From NCBI GenBank assembly GCA_028278625.1, contig JANQDY010000072.1, positions 8,308 through 72,307 on the forward strand: 64,000 nt of DNA. Reading direction: 5' to 3'. Source of the DNA: Thermodesulfobacteriota bacterium (GTDB lineage Bacteria; Desulfobacterota; DSM-4660; Desulfatiglandales; Desulfatiglandaceae). Positions 32,653-42,200 of the stretch are shown piece after piece. Every line of letters starts with the position of its first letter. Within the stretch, counting starts at the first letter, position 1. The notes beneath the pieces are model-generated. The model was not told the DNA's origin. It made no database searches and was given only the letters and a program-made list of their open reading frames with translations. Both the position numbers and the translations under genes were made by a program.

Positions 32653-34479
32653 ATGTGTGGGATTGTTTGTTACGTGGGACAAAAAAGTGCAAAACCGATT
32701 CTGATCGAAGGATTAAGAAGGCTGGAATACAGAGGTTACGATTCAGCGGGTCTGGCCGTTCAAAATGACAACGACATTTCATGCCACCGCGAAGTGGGGA
32801 AGATCGCAAGCCTGGAGGCGTTGGTGGATGATAAACCAATGGAGGGGCATAGCGGTATTGCCCATACCCGCTGGGCAACCCACGGTGAACCCTCCATCGT
32901 AAATGCCCACCCCCAGCGGGATCAGGATGAAAACGTTTACGTCATTCATAACGGCATTATCGAAAACTACCATCTTCTGAAAAAACAGCTGGAAAAAAAG
33001 GGTATTACATTTCGCTCCGATACCGATACGGAGGTTCTGGCGCAATTGATCGGCCTTTACTTCGACGGCAACCTGTCGGATGCGGTCCGGAAAACCATGA
33101 GCCAGGTGGAAGGAACGTTCGGGCTCGGTGTTATTCACCGCCATGTTCCCGGGCAGATCGTTGTGGCGCGGCGCGGAAGCCCCCTCATCATCGGCGTCAG
33201 CGATGAAGGACATTTTGTGGCATCTGATGTTTCCGCCATGGTCCGCTATACCAATAAAGTGGTACATCTTCAGGAGAATGAACTGGCCACGGTGACGGCG
33301 GAGGATTTTTCCATTTCAACGGCTTCGGCCCAATTGATTCAGCGGGGCACCGAAACGGTGGAATGGCAGGCCGAGGACGCGGAGTTGAACGGTTTTCCCC
33401 ATTTCATGCTGAAAGAGATCTACGAACAGGCCGACACCATCAAGAACGCTTTCCGCGGGCGTTTGGAGCCGGGAGAGGGTGTCCCCAAATTGGGCGGTAT
33501 CATGCCCGTCTGGGAAGACCTAAAACGATGTCGGCATATGGTTCTGGTGGCTTGTGGCACCTCTTATTATGCGGCCTGCGTTGGAAAGTACATCTTTGAG
33601 AAACTGACGGATATTGATACGGAAGTAGGGCTGGCTTCGGAATTCCGCTATCGGAAGTTGAATTTTCCACCCAATACGTTTGTGGTGGCCATCAGCCAGT
33701 CCGGCGAAACCGCCGATACCATCGCCGCCATAAAGGAGGCCAAGCGCAAAGGGGCCAATCTTCTGGGAATTGTCAACGTTGTGGGCAGTACCATTTCAAG
33801 AGAGACGGATGCCGGGATCTATAACCACGCGGGCCCGGAAATCGGCGTGGCATCCACGAAGAATTTCACTTCGCAGCTGATTACACTGACCCTGCTGGCG
33901 CTGTTGCTGGGACGCCATCAACATCTTTCACTCACCGAGGGTATTCAGGCCATAAGAGCACTGGAAGCCCTGCCGGGACGGGTTCGTGAACTCCTGGGGC
34001 AATCAAGCCACATAGAAGCCATCGCAGAAAAATACCATCATTGCACCAACTGGCTTTTCCTGGGTCGCAAGTACAATTATCCCATTGCCCTTGAAGGCGC
34101 ATTGAAGCTCAAGGAAGTCTCCTATATTCACGCCGAAGGGTATGCCGCCGGAGAGATGAAACACGGGCCCATTGCATTGATAAATCCCGAAATGCCCACC
34201 GTGGCCATTATCCCCGACGACGAAATGCACGAGAAGATGCTCAGCAATATTAATGAAATCAAGGCCCGCAGAGGCCCGGTAATCGCCATTGCCACCCAAG
34301 GGGATGAAAAGGTCCGTGCATTGGCGGATGATATCATCGAGGTGCCGTCCATTCTCGATTTCTTGAGCCCCATACTGTGCGTGATTCCCTGTCAACTGCT
34401 CGCTTACTACTGTGCCAAATTCCTTGAAAGGGACATCGACAAACCCCGCAATCTGGCAAAGAGCGTTACGGTGGAATAG
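32653..34479 (+). CDS. glmS: Glutamine:fructose-6-phosphate aminotransferase (isomerizing)
   Basis: A 608-residue full-length GlmS, the entry step to UDP-GlcNAc for peptidoglycan and lipopolysaccharide. It begins MCGIVCYVG, so Cys2 becomes the N-terminal nucleophile of the class II glutamine amidotransferase domain (residues 2-~220, with GHSGIAHTRWATHGEPSIVN). Two SIS sugar-isomerase domains follow (VACGTSYYAACVGKYIFE, VVAISQSGETADTIAAIKEA, IALEGALKLKEVSYIHAEGY), and the C-terminus LAKSVTVE is diagnostic. AGGAG lies nine bases upstream of the ATG. Divergent from glnD1; followed by a small hairpin terminator. Confidence 0.96.
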   Translation: MCGIVCYVGQKSAKPILIEGLRRLEYRGYDSAGLAVQNDNDISCHREVGKIASLEALVDDKPMEGHSGIAHTRWATHGEPSIVNAHPQRDQDENVYVIHNGIIENYHLLKKQLEKKGITFRSDTDTEVLAQLIGLYFDGNLSDAVRKTMSQVEGTFGLGVIHRHVPGQIVVARRGSPLIIGVSDEGHFVASDVSAMVRYTNKVVHLQENELATVTAEDFSISTASAQLIQRGTETVEWQAEDAELNGFPHFMLKEIYEQADTIKNAFRGRLEPGEGVPKLGGIMPVWEDLKRCRHMVLVACGTSYYAACVGKYIFEKLTDIDTEVGLASEFRYRKLNFPPNTFVVAISQSGETADTIAAIKEAKRKGANLLGIVNVVGSTISRETDAGIYNHAGPEIGVASTKNFTSQLITLTLLALLLGRHQHLSLTEGIQAIRALEALPGRVRELLGQSSHIEAIAEKYHHCTNWLFLGRKYNYPIALEGALKLKEVSYIHAEGYAAGEMKHGPIALINPEMPTVAIIPDDEMHEKMLSNINEIKARRGPVIAIATQGDEKVRALADDIIEVPSILDFLSPILCVIPCQLLAYYCAKFLERDIDKPRNLAKSVTVE

Positions 34480-34512
34480 GAACGAAGCATCGCGTACCTC
34501 CATCCATATCGA

Positions 34513-34533
34513 CCACATTTTTGTGGATTTTTT
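34513..34533 (+). terminator. Possible intrinsic terminator after glmS
   Basis: CCACA-TTTT-TGTGG (34513-34526) is followed by ATTTTTT. The stem is only five base pairs, so strength is doubtful, but its place 34 bases after the glmS stop and before the glnA promoter is right. Confidence 0.45.
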
Positions 34534-34636
34534 GCCTGTTTATCGACAGAAATGTAATGTCTCAATGTGTGATTGCGGGAAGATCGACCGCCCCGGCCTT
34601 TTTCATTTCCAAGGTCCGTGCTTTGGGTCCGTTTTT

Positions 34637-34652
34637 TGGCATTACAATTGCA
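34637..34652 (+). promoter_or_regulatory. Sigma-54 promoter of glnA
   Basis: TGGCATTACAATTGCA carries the -24 GG (34638-34639) and the -12 GC (34650-34651) exactly ten bases apart, as in the consensus TGGCAC-N5-TTGCA. The predicted start near 34,663 leaves a ~98-base leader before the glnA ATG. Sigma-54 with an NtrC-type activator is the classical nitrogen-limitation control of glnA. I saw no convincing NtrC-binding palindrome upstream. Confidence 0.8.
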
Positions 34653-34760
34653 ACAGCCTAACCAAATCAGCCGGAATTTCTGAATCGCAAACCAAAACCG
34701 CATCGGTTTGCCCTGAATTTACCATTCAACATTCATGCAAGAAAATAGGGAGGTATTAAG

Positions 34761-36095
34761 ATGGATTGGAAATGTCAGTCATATGATGACGTCAAAAAGA
34801 TTGTAGAAGAAAAAGACATCAGCTTTGTTCAGTTTTGGTTTACGGACGTCCTGGGGATGCTCAAAAGCTTTGCCATCACCCCGTCCGAATTGGAAGAGGG
34901 GATGATCGAAGGGATGGGCTTTGACGGTTCCTCCATTGAAGGTTTTTCGCGAATTCAGGAAAGTGACATGATTGCAAAGCCCGACCCCGACACTTTCCAG
35001 GTGGTCCCCTGGCGAAGCGGTGATCGGCCGGTGGCCCGCATGTTCTGTGATATCCTGAATCCGGATGGAACGCCCTATGAGGGAGACTGCCGGTATGTGC
35101 TGAGAAGGCTGCTCAAAAAGATCGGGGAGAAAGGTTACACTTTCTATGTGGGCCCTGAAGCGGAATATTTCTATTTCAAGGATGATAAGGGCACGGAAGT
35201 GATGGACCAGGGGGGGTATTTTGATGCCCGGCCTGTTGACATGGGAAGCAACCTCAGACGTGAAACCATATTTGCCCTGCAGGATATGGGGATTCAGGTG
35301 GAATACAGCCATCATGAAGTGGCGCCAAGCCAGCACGAGATTGACCTGAGATACAAAGACGCACTGACCATGGCGGACAATTTGATGACCTACCGGGTGG
35401 TGGTTAAAGAAATCGCCCGGCAGAAGGGCGTTTACGCCAGCTTTATGCCAAAGCCGATCTTCGGGGAGAACGGGAGCGGCATGCATGTGCATCAGTCTCT
35501 GTTTCAGAAAGACAAAAACGCCTTTTACGATGCGTCAGACAAGTACAATCTGTCGACAATGGCGAAGCAGTATATTGCGGGATTGATGCGCCACGCCCCG
35601 GAGATTACGGCTCTGTGCAACCAGTGGGTGAACTCCTATAAGCGGTTGGTGCCCGGCTATGAGGCCCCTGTTTACGTGTCATGGGCCAGAAGAAATCGGT
35701 CTGCCATGATTCGTGTCCCCATGTACAAACCCGGCAAGGAACAGGCCACACGTATTGAGTTTCGGTCTCCCGACCCAAGCTGTAATCCGTATTTGGCTTT
35801 TGCGGTCATGTTGGGTGCGGGGTTAAAGGGGATTGAAAACAGATATGAGCTGCCGTCACCGGTTGAGGAAGACATCTATGAGATGAACCCCGCGGAGAGA
35901 AAAGCCCACGGGATCACGGATCTTCCCGGCAACCTCTATGCGGCCATTCTCGAAACCGAAAAGAGTGAACTGGTAAGGGAGGTACTGGGCGACCACGTGT
36001 TTAACAAGTTCATCGAAAACAAGCATATAGAGTGGAATACCTACCGAACCCATGTGAGCCAGTTTGAACTGGACAAATATCTACCTACCCTGTAG
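34761..36095 (+). CDS. glnA: Type I glutamine synthetase (GSI-alpha)
   Basis: A 444-residue type I glutamine synthetase making glutamine from glutamate, ammonia and ATP. Key regions: GFDGSSIEGFSRIQESDM (latch region), GPEAEYFYF (metal-binding glutamates), SHHEVAPSQHEIDLRY, NGSGMHVHQSL, and SWARRNRSAMIRVP with the catalytic arginines. Length of 444 and the ..EDIYEMNPAERKAHGI.. segment fit the GSI-alpha group (Bacillus/Thermotoga-like) rather than the ~470-residue, adenylylated GSI-beta, so control by adenylylation is not expected. ATG follows GGGAGG. A sigma-54 promoter lies upstream and a strong terminator downstream. Confidence 0.95.
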   Translation: MDWKCQSYDDVKKIVEEKDISFVQFWFTDVLGMLKSFAITPSELEEGMIEGMGFDGSSIEGFSRIQESDMIAKPDPDTFQVVPWRSGDRPVARMFCDILNPDGTPYEGDCRYVLRRLLKKIGEKGYTFYVGPEAEYFYFKDDKGTEVMDQGGYFDARPVDMGSNLRRETIFALQDMGIQVEYSHHEVAPSQHEIDLRYKDALTMADNLMTYRVVVKEIARQKGVYASFMPKPIFGENGSGMHVHQSLFQKDKNAFYDASDKYNLSTMAKQYIAGLMRHAPEITALCNQWVNSYKRLVPGYEAPVYVSWARRNRSAMIRVPMYKPGKEQATRIEFRSPDPSCNPYLAFAVMLGAGLKGIENRYELPSPVEEDIYEMNPAERKAHGITDLPGNLYAAILETEKSELVREVLGDHVFNKFIENKHIEWNTYRTHVSQFELDKYLPTL

Positions 36096-36119
36096 ACTGG
36101 CCGACTTGAAAAAATTGCA

Positions 36120-36157
36120 CCGCTTTCCCCATCTGCACCGGGGAAAGCGGTTTGTAT
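36120..36157 (+). terminator. Intrinsic terminator after glnA
   Basis: An 11-base-pair perfect stem CCGCTTTCCCC / GGGGAAAGCGG (36120-36130, 36140-36150) with a nine-base loop, followed by TTTGTATTAT. It begins 25 bases after the glnA stop. Leakage or an own promoter must supply glnB behind it; no clear promoter was seen in 36,158-36,236. Confidence 0.85.
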
Positions 36158-36233
36158 TATATACCGGCCATAACAAGTAACCCTAAGGACCGCTGACCCG
36201 GAAAAGTGCGGCATTGGGTGATGAGGAGATTAG

Positions 36234-36575
<342 letters not shown>

Positions 36576-36585
36576 GGCTGCTGCT

Positions 36586-39177
36586 TTGGCGAGATCAAAA
36601 AAAAGGGTCAAGACCTTTATCCAGGAAAAGGGTGCCCTGGCGGAAGAGACGCTCAGGTCCGGAACCGGCCTTCGGTTTTGCCACCAATACACCAACGTGA
36701 TGGATCGGTTTGTTCAAGATCTCTTCGTGTTGGCGGGCTTCCAAAATGACGCACGTCAAGACGGTGACGGCGCGCTGGCAGTCGTGGCCCTGGGCAGTTA
36801 CGGACGCAGGGAGCTGTGCCTTGGCTCCGATGTCGATCTCATGGTAATCCACCGAGGCGAGTTGCCGTCGAAAATGGAGCAGGTGATTCGCGACGCTCTT
36901 TACCCACTGTGGGATGCAAAGCTGGAGGTAGGGCATTCTGTCCTGACGGTTCAGGAGTGCCTTGGAGTGGCCATGGGGGATTTTCGAATGCTCACCGCTT
37001 TAGTGGACAGCCGTTTTCTGCTGGGGTCCCGTTTTTTCTACAGGCTCTATCAAGAGGCCTTTTGGTCCCGCATAGACCGTGAAAAGGACGCCCTTCTGGG
37101 CCGGTTCCTCATGTCAAGGCGCGAGAGGGCGGAACGTAACAAGGTAGAAGGGTGTTTTGTGGAGCCTGATCTGAAGGAAGGTTTAGGGGGCCTTCGGGAC
37201 ATCCATCTCATGGCCTGGATGGCCCGCATATGGTTCGGCTGTGAACGCCTGGGCCAAATGAAACGATTCGCGGCTTTCAAGTACTTTGAAATTCACAAAT
37301 TGGGAGTGAGCCGCAGTTTTCTCCTGAAGATCAGAAATTACCTGCACTGGGTGGCACATCGGAGGGAAGATAGCCTCGGACTGTTGTATCAGGACCAGAT
37401 TTCGAGGATGCTGGACTATCGGGATGGTCCCCATATTTCCGCCCCTGAAAAACTCATGAGAGATGTCTATTCTCACCTGAACAGAATCAGGTACCGCCAC
37501 GAAGAATTCCAGGTGAAGATGCTCGATATCCTTGATCCCTCTCCCGGCGAGTCGACAAAGGATAATCTTCCTCCGGAATTCAAGGTGCGAAAAGGAAGTG
37601 TGGTTCTTGGAAAAGGGCGTTTGTTTGAAAAGGATCCGATTGTGGTTCTTAGGGGATTCAAAGAAGCCGGCGAGCGGGGACTTTTTCTGGGATCCGGTTT
37701 TATCTGGGAAGCCGAGAAAATCATCAGGGAAAAGGGAAGAGTCCTGGTGGAAAGAGCGGAAGGACAGGCATTGTTTCGAAGCCTGCTGATGCTGCCCGGA
37801 AACAGCAAGATTATTCGGCTGGCACTCGAAATCGGGCTCATCAGCCTGTTTATTCCTGAGTTCAAGAAGATTCGGAACCTGCCGCAGTTCGGCTTCTACC
37901 ACGTGATGACCGTAGACCTTCACTGCTTAAGGGCGGCGGAGGTGATCACCGAAATTTCAAAAGGGGTTTACGACGAAAAATGGCCTATTCTAAGGGCTGT
38001 TTTTGAAGAGGTCGCCAACCCCGAAGCGCTTTTTCTGGCGACGCTGTTCCATGATATCGGAAAAGGTCACGGTGACGACCATTGCCTGCGGGGGGGGCAA
38101 TTGATTCCGGAGATTCTTTCACGACTGGGGTTCGATGAATCATGGGAACCGATCGTCTCTTTTCTGGCAAAACATCACCTGCTCATGCCCCGAGTGGCCC
38201 AGCACAGAGACCTTGGGGAAGAAAAGACGTGCGTACAGGTGGCCCAGGTGATTCAGGATGTGCAGTTGCTGAAAATGGTCTTCTTGCTCTCCGTTGCGGA
38301 CAGCTTCGCCACCGGCCCCATGGCGAGAAGCGACTGGAAGATCATGCTTCTGGCGGAGCTTTTCGGCAAGGTGGAGCGTATTCTGGTTCGGGGTATATTG
38401 GCGACCCCCGATGCAACGGAGAAAATCAATGACAAACGTGACCGGCTTGGAAAAGCCCTCATAAAGGATTTTGACGGGGAAACGATAGAGAGGGTTCTGG
38501 ACCAGGTTCCTTCCCGGTATTTCCTGAACACGCCCCTTTCGGATATGGCGGTTCAGTTTTCCCTGGCGTTGTCCATGGGAGATGAAAGAAATGCTTGGCG
38601 GCTCATTAAACGGAAAGACGCGCCGGTCACAAGGGTGATTCAGGTCACCTACGATCAACCGGGATTGTTCAGCAAGATGGTGGGGGTGCTGACGCTTAAT
38701 AACATGGCGATACTCTCCGCCAGTATCTTCACTTTGAAAAATGGCTTGGCCTTCGATACTTACGAAGTGACCAATCCACCTGATCCGTACCGGGAGACGG
38801 AGCAGTGGGAAAAAGCCCGAAATGATTTTGAGGCGGCCCTGGAGGGCCGTCTGATGCTGGATCGAATGGTTCAGGAGAAAGGAAACAGAGGCGTGCTGAC
38901 CGGATACGAAAGGTCCGTCAAAAGAAAGGTCGTTATCAACAATCTGGAGAGCGATTTCTTTACTTTGATTGAAATTACGGCCGTTTCCAGGGTTGGCCTG
39001 CTCTATGATTTGGCCTGTGAAATTTTCAGAATGGATCTTGACATTCGAACGGCAAAAGTTAACAGTGACGGGGAAAAAATCACCGGTGTTTTCTATGTGC
39101 GACAATCCACTGGCGAAAAAGTCTATGAACCGGTTGCCATGAGGGAAACCGAGAATCGTTTGAAGGCGGTACTCTGA
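36586..39177 (+). CDS. glnD: PII uridylyltransferase/uridylyl-removing enzyme, second copy
   Basis: A second GlnD of about 863 residues with all marks: nucleotidyltransferase GSYGRRELCLGSDVDLMVIH, HD domain LFLATLFHDIGKGHGDDHCL, and two ACT domains (DQPGLFSKMVGVLTLNNMAI; SRVGLLYDLACEIFRMDLDI). It differs clearly in sequence from the copy at 29,756, so the two are old paralogues, not a recent duplication. The start is uncertain: TTG 36586, eight bases after AAGG, avoids a 150-base overlap with glnB that the first in-frame ATG (36418) would need; no better codon is near. Placed directly behind its substrate gene glnB and 95 bases before gltB. Confidence 0.88.
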   Translation: MARSKKRVKTFIQEKGALAEETLRSGTGLRFCHQYTNVMDRFVQDLFVLAGFQNDARQDGDGALAVVALGSYGRRELCLGSDVDLMVIHRGELPSKMEQVIRDALYPLWDAKLEVGHSVLTVQECLGVAMGDFRMLTALVDSRFLLGSRFFYRLYQEAFWSRIDREKDALLGRFLMSRRERAERNKVEGCFVEPDLKEGLGGLRDIHLMAWMARIWFGCERLGQMKRFAAFKYFEIHKLGVSRSFLLKIRNYLHWVAHRREDSLGLLYQDQISRMLDYRDGPHISAPEKLMRDVYSHLNRIRYRHEEFQVKMLDILDPSPGESTKDNLPPEFKVRKGSVVLGKGRLFEKDPIVVLRGFKEAGERGLFLGSGFIWEAEKIIREKGRVLVERAEGQALFRSLLMLPGNSKIIRLALEIGLISLFIPEFKKIRNLPQFGFYHVMTVDLHCLRAAEVITEISKGVYDEKWPILRAVFEEVANPEALFLATLFHDIGKGHGDDHCLRGGQLIPEILSRLGFDESWEPIVSFLAKHHLLMPRVAQHRDLGEEKTCVQVAQVIQDVQLLKMVFLLSVADSFATGPMARSDWKIMLLAELFGKVERILVRGILATPDATEKINDKRDRLGKALIKDFDGETIERVLDQVPSRYFLNTPLSDMAVQFSLALSMGDERNAWRLIKRKDAPVTRVIQVTYDQPGLFSKMVGVLTLNNMAILSASIFTLKNGLAFDTYEVTNPPDPYRETEQWEKARNDFEAALEGRLMLDRMVQEKGNRGVLTGYERSVKRKVVINNLESDFFTLIEITAVSRVGLLYDLACEIFRMDLDIRTAKVNSDGEKITGVFYVRQSTGEKVYEPVAMRETENRLKAVL

Positions 39178-39272
39178 GCAACGAAAAGCACGTGGATTCT
39201 AAAAGCCCATGCGGTTGTCGCCATATGCTGCCGGTAGGGTAAGCGGAAAACGGAAATGTTGAGCAGGAGAAA

Positions 39273-42200
39273 ATGAGTACAGACAATAAGAAATCGGGGC
39301 AACATTCTTGTTCAGAAGGCCTGTACAAAGGTCGATACGAACACGACAGCTGCGGCGTGGGATTCGTGGCCAATATCGACGGGCACAAAGATCACGCGGT
39401 CATTGAAAACGGTTTGAAGGTAATACAGAATCTCATGCATCGGGGAGCCGTGGGAGGCGACCAGAAGACCGGCGACGGGGCTGGCCTCTTGTTCCAATTG
39501 CCGGATCTATTTTTCCGCAAAATCTGTGGTGAAAAAGAGATAGAACTCCCCCCGGAAGGAAACTATGGGGTTGGCATGGTTTTCCTGCCAAGGGATGCCA
39601 GTATCCGCAACAAGTGGGTTTGGGAGATTGAACAGGCTGTTTCCGGAAAGGATCTTACCGTCCTGGGCTGGCGCGATGTTCCGGTTGATGATAGCGTTAT
39701 TGCCGGCGAGGCCAAAGCGACGCTGCCATGGATCAGTCAGTGCTTTATCGACGGCGGCAATTTTGAGGGTGCGGCTCTGGAACGAAAACTCTACGTGATC
39801 CGAAAGACCGTTGAAAAGCGGGCCATGGCTCTCAACAAAGAGGAAGAAACCTGTTACATGCCCAGTTTGAGTTGCCGCACCATCGTATATAAGGGGCTGT
39901 TTACCGGCGCCCAACTGGCCGGTTTCTATCCGGACCTGAAAGATCCGGAAATGGAGAGCGCCATGGCTGTGGTGCACCAGCGATACAGTACCAACACTTT
40001 CCCCTCATGGGAGTTGGCACAGCCCTTTCGCTATCTGGCCCACAATGGCGAGATCAATACTTTGAGGGGAAATCTGAATCTGATTCGGGCCCGTGAAAAG
40101 TCGCTGAAATCCCCGCTTTTTGGCAACGATATCAAGAAGCTGATCCCTGTCATTGACGAGAGTGGCAGCGATTCAGCATGTCTGGATAATGCCCTTGAAC
40201 TCCTGACCGGGGCGGGCAGATCACTCTCCCATGCAATGCTCATGCTGATTCCGGAAGCTTGGGGGGTCAAATATCCCCTGGGTCCGGACCAGAAAGGCTT
40301 TTTTGAATACCATGCAGGCCTGATGGAGCCCTGGGACGGTCCGGCGGCGGTGGCGTTTTCAGACGGCACTCAGGTGGGTGCCATGCTGGACCGAAACGGG
40401 CTGAGACCGGCCCGCTATACCATTACGCGCAAAGGGATGATGGTCTTTGCATCGGAAACCGGTGTGCTCGATGTTGACCCTGAAGACATTTTGGAGAAAG
40501 GTGCGCTGGGACCCGGCCAGATGATTCTGGTCGATTTCAAGAAAAAACGGGTGCTCAAGAACGGAGAGATTAAGAACCTGAACGCCCGGCGCCAACCCTA
40601 TCGACGGTGGGTAGAAGAGAACCGGATTACTTTGAGGCGGTTTTACGGCGAAGTGGCCTCCATCAAACCGGATTTTGAGCGGCTGCCCTTTTTGCAGAGA
40701 TTGTTCGGATATACCCGTGAAGATCTTCAAATGATCATGGCCCCCATGGCCACCACGGGTCAGGAGCCGGTTGGCGCCATGGGCGCGGATACGCCCCTTG
40801 CCGTTTTCAGTGAAAAAAACCAGTTGTTGTTCGGGTATTTCAAACAGCTGTTTGCCCAGGTGACCAATCCGGCCATCGATCCGGTAAGGGAAGAACTGGT
40901 CATGAGCCTCATGACTTTTTTCGGAAACCCCGGAAACATCCTGGATGAAAAACCCGGTCACAGTCGATTGATCAAATTGCTTCATCCCATCATCACCAAC
41001 GAGGATCTGATCCGATTAAAGGATCTCAATCTGGAGGGTTTTCGCGCTCAAACCGTCAGGATGGGGTTCCCTGTCAAGGGGGACGGCGTCATGCTGGAAA
41101 CGGCCTTGGATCGCGTTTGCAGGGAAGCTGAATCGGCCATTTCCAAGGGGCGTCATTTGATCATTTTAAGCGACCGAGATCTGCCTGATAATGTGGCGCC
41201 CATCCCGTCGCTTCTGGCGGTGTCCGCGGTAAACCAGCATCTGGTGAGGCGGGGTATCCGCACATCCGCCGGTCTTATTGTGGAGACCGGGGAAGCCCGC
41301 GAAGTAATGCACATGGCGCTGCTTCTGGGGTATGGTGCCACGGCGGTCAACCCTTATCTGGCCTTTGAAACGGTGGCCGCCATGGCGGTCCGCAAGGCCT
41401 TGGGCCGGGAACTGGGCACGGCCGTGGCCATCGAGAAATATATCAAGGCACTGTGCAAGGGCCTGCTCAAAATCATGAGCAAAATGGGCATTTCCACTCT
41501 CAGGAGTTACCGCAGTGCACAGGTTTTTGAGGCGGTGGGACTCAATACAAAAGTGGTGGACCGGTATTTCAAGGGAACCGATTCCCGGGTCGAAGGGATC
41601 GGCTTGGATGAAATCGCAAGGGAGGCCATGGATCGATTCCATGCTGCCCACGACCTGGCCCCCGAGGTGCCTGAGATTCTGCCCAGTGGCGGGCATTACG
41701 GGCTACGGGTGGACGGCGAAAGACATCTCTGGACACCGGAGGCGATCCATTCTCTTCAGCGGGCCGTCAGAGAGAATGATGCCTCCTTGTATGCCCGGTA
41801 CGCTGAGATGATAAATGATCAGTCCGAAAAACAATCCACCCTTCGGGGGATGTTTGTGTTTCGGGAGACCGAACCGGTTCCCCTTGATGAGGTGGAGCCG
41901 GCGTCTGAAATCGTCAAACGCTTTGTCACGGGCGCCATGAGTTTCGGGTCCATCAGCCGTGAAGCCCACGAGACCATGGCCATTGCAATGAACCGCCTGG
42001 GCGGCCTAAGCAACAGCGGTGAGGGTGGCGAGGATCCGGCCCGATACGTGCCCCTTATAAACGGTGACAGCCGGTCCAGCGCCGTCAAGCAGGTGGCCAG
42101 CGGACGGTTCGGAGTGACCGCGGAGTACCTGGCCAATGCCAAGGAGATTCAAATTAAGATCGCCCAAGGGGCCAAGCCCGGCGAAGGGGGCCAGCTCCCC

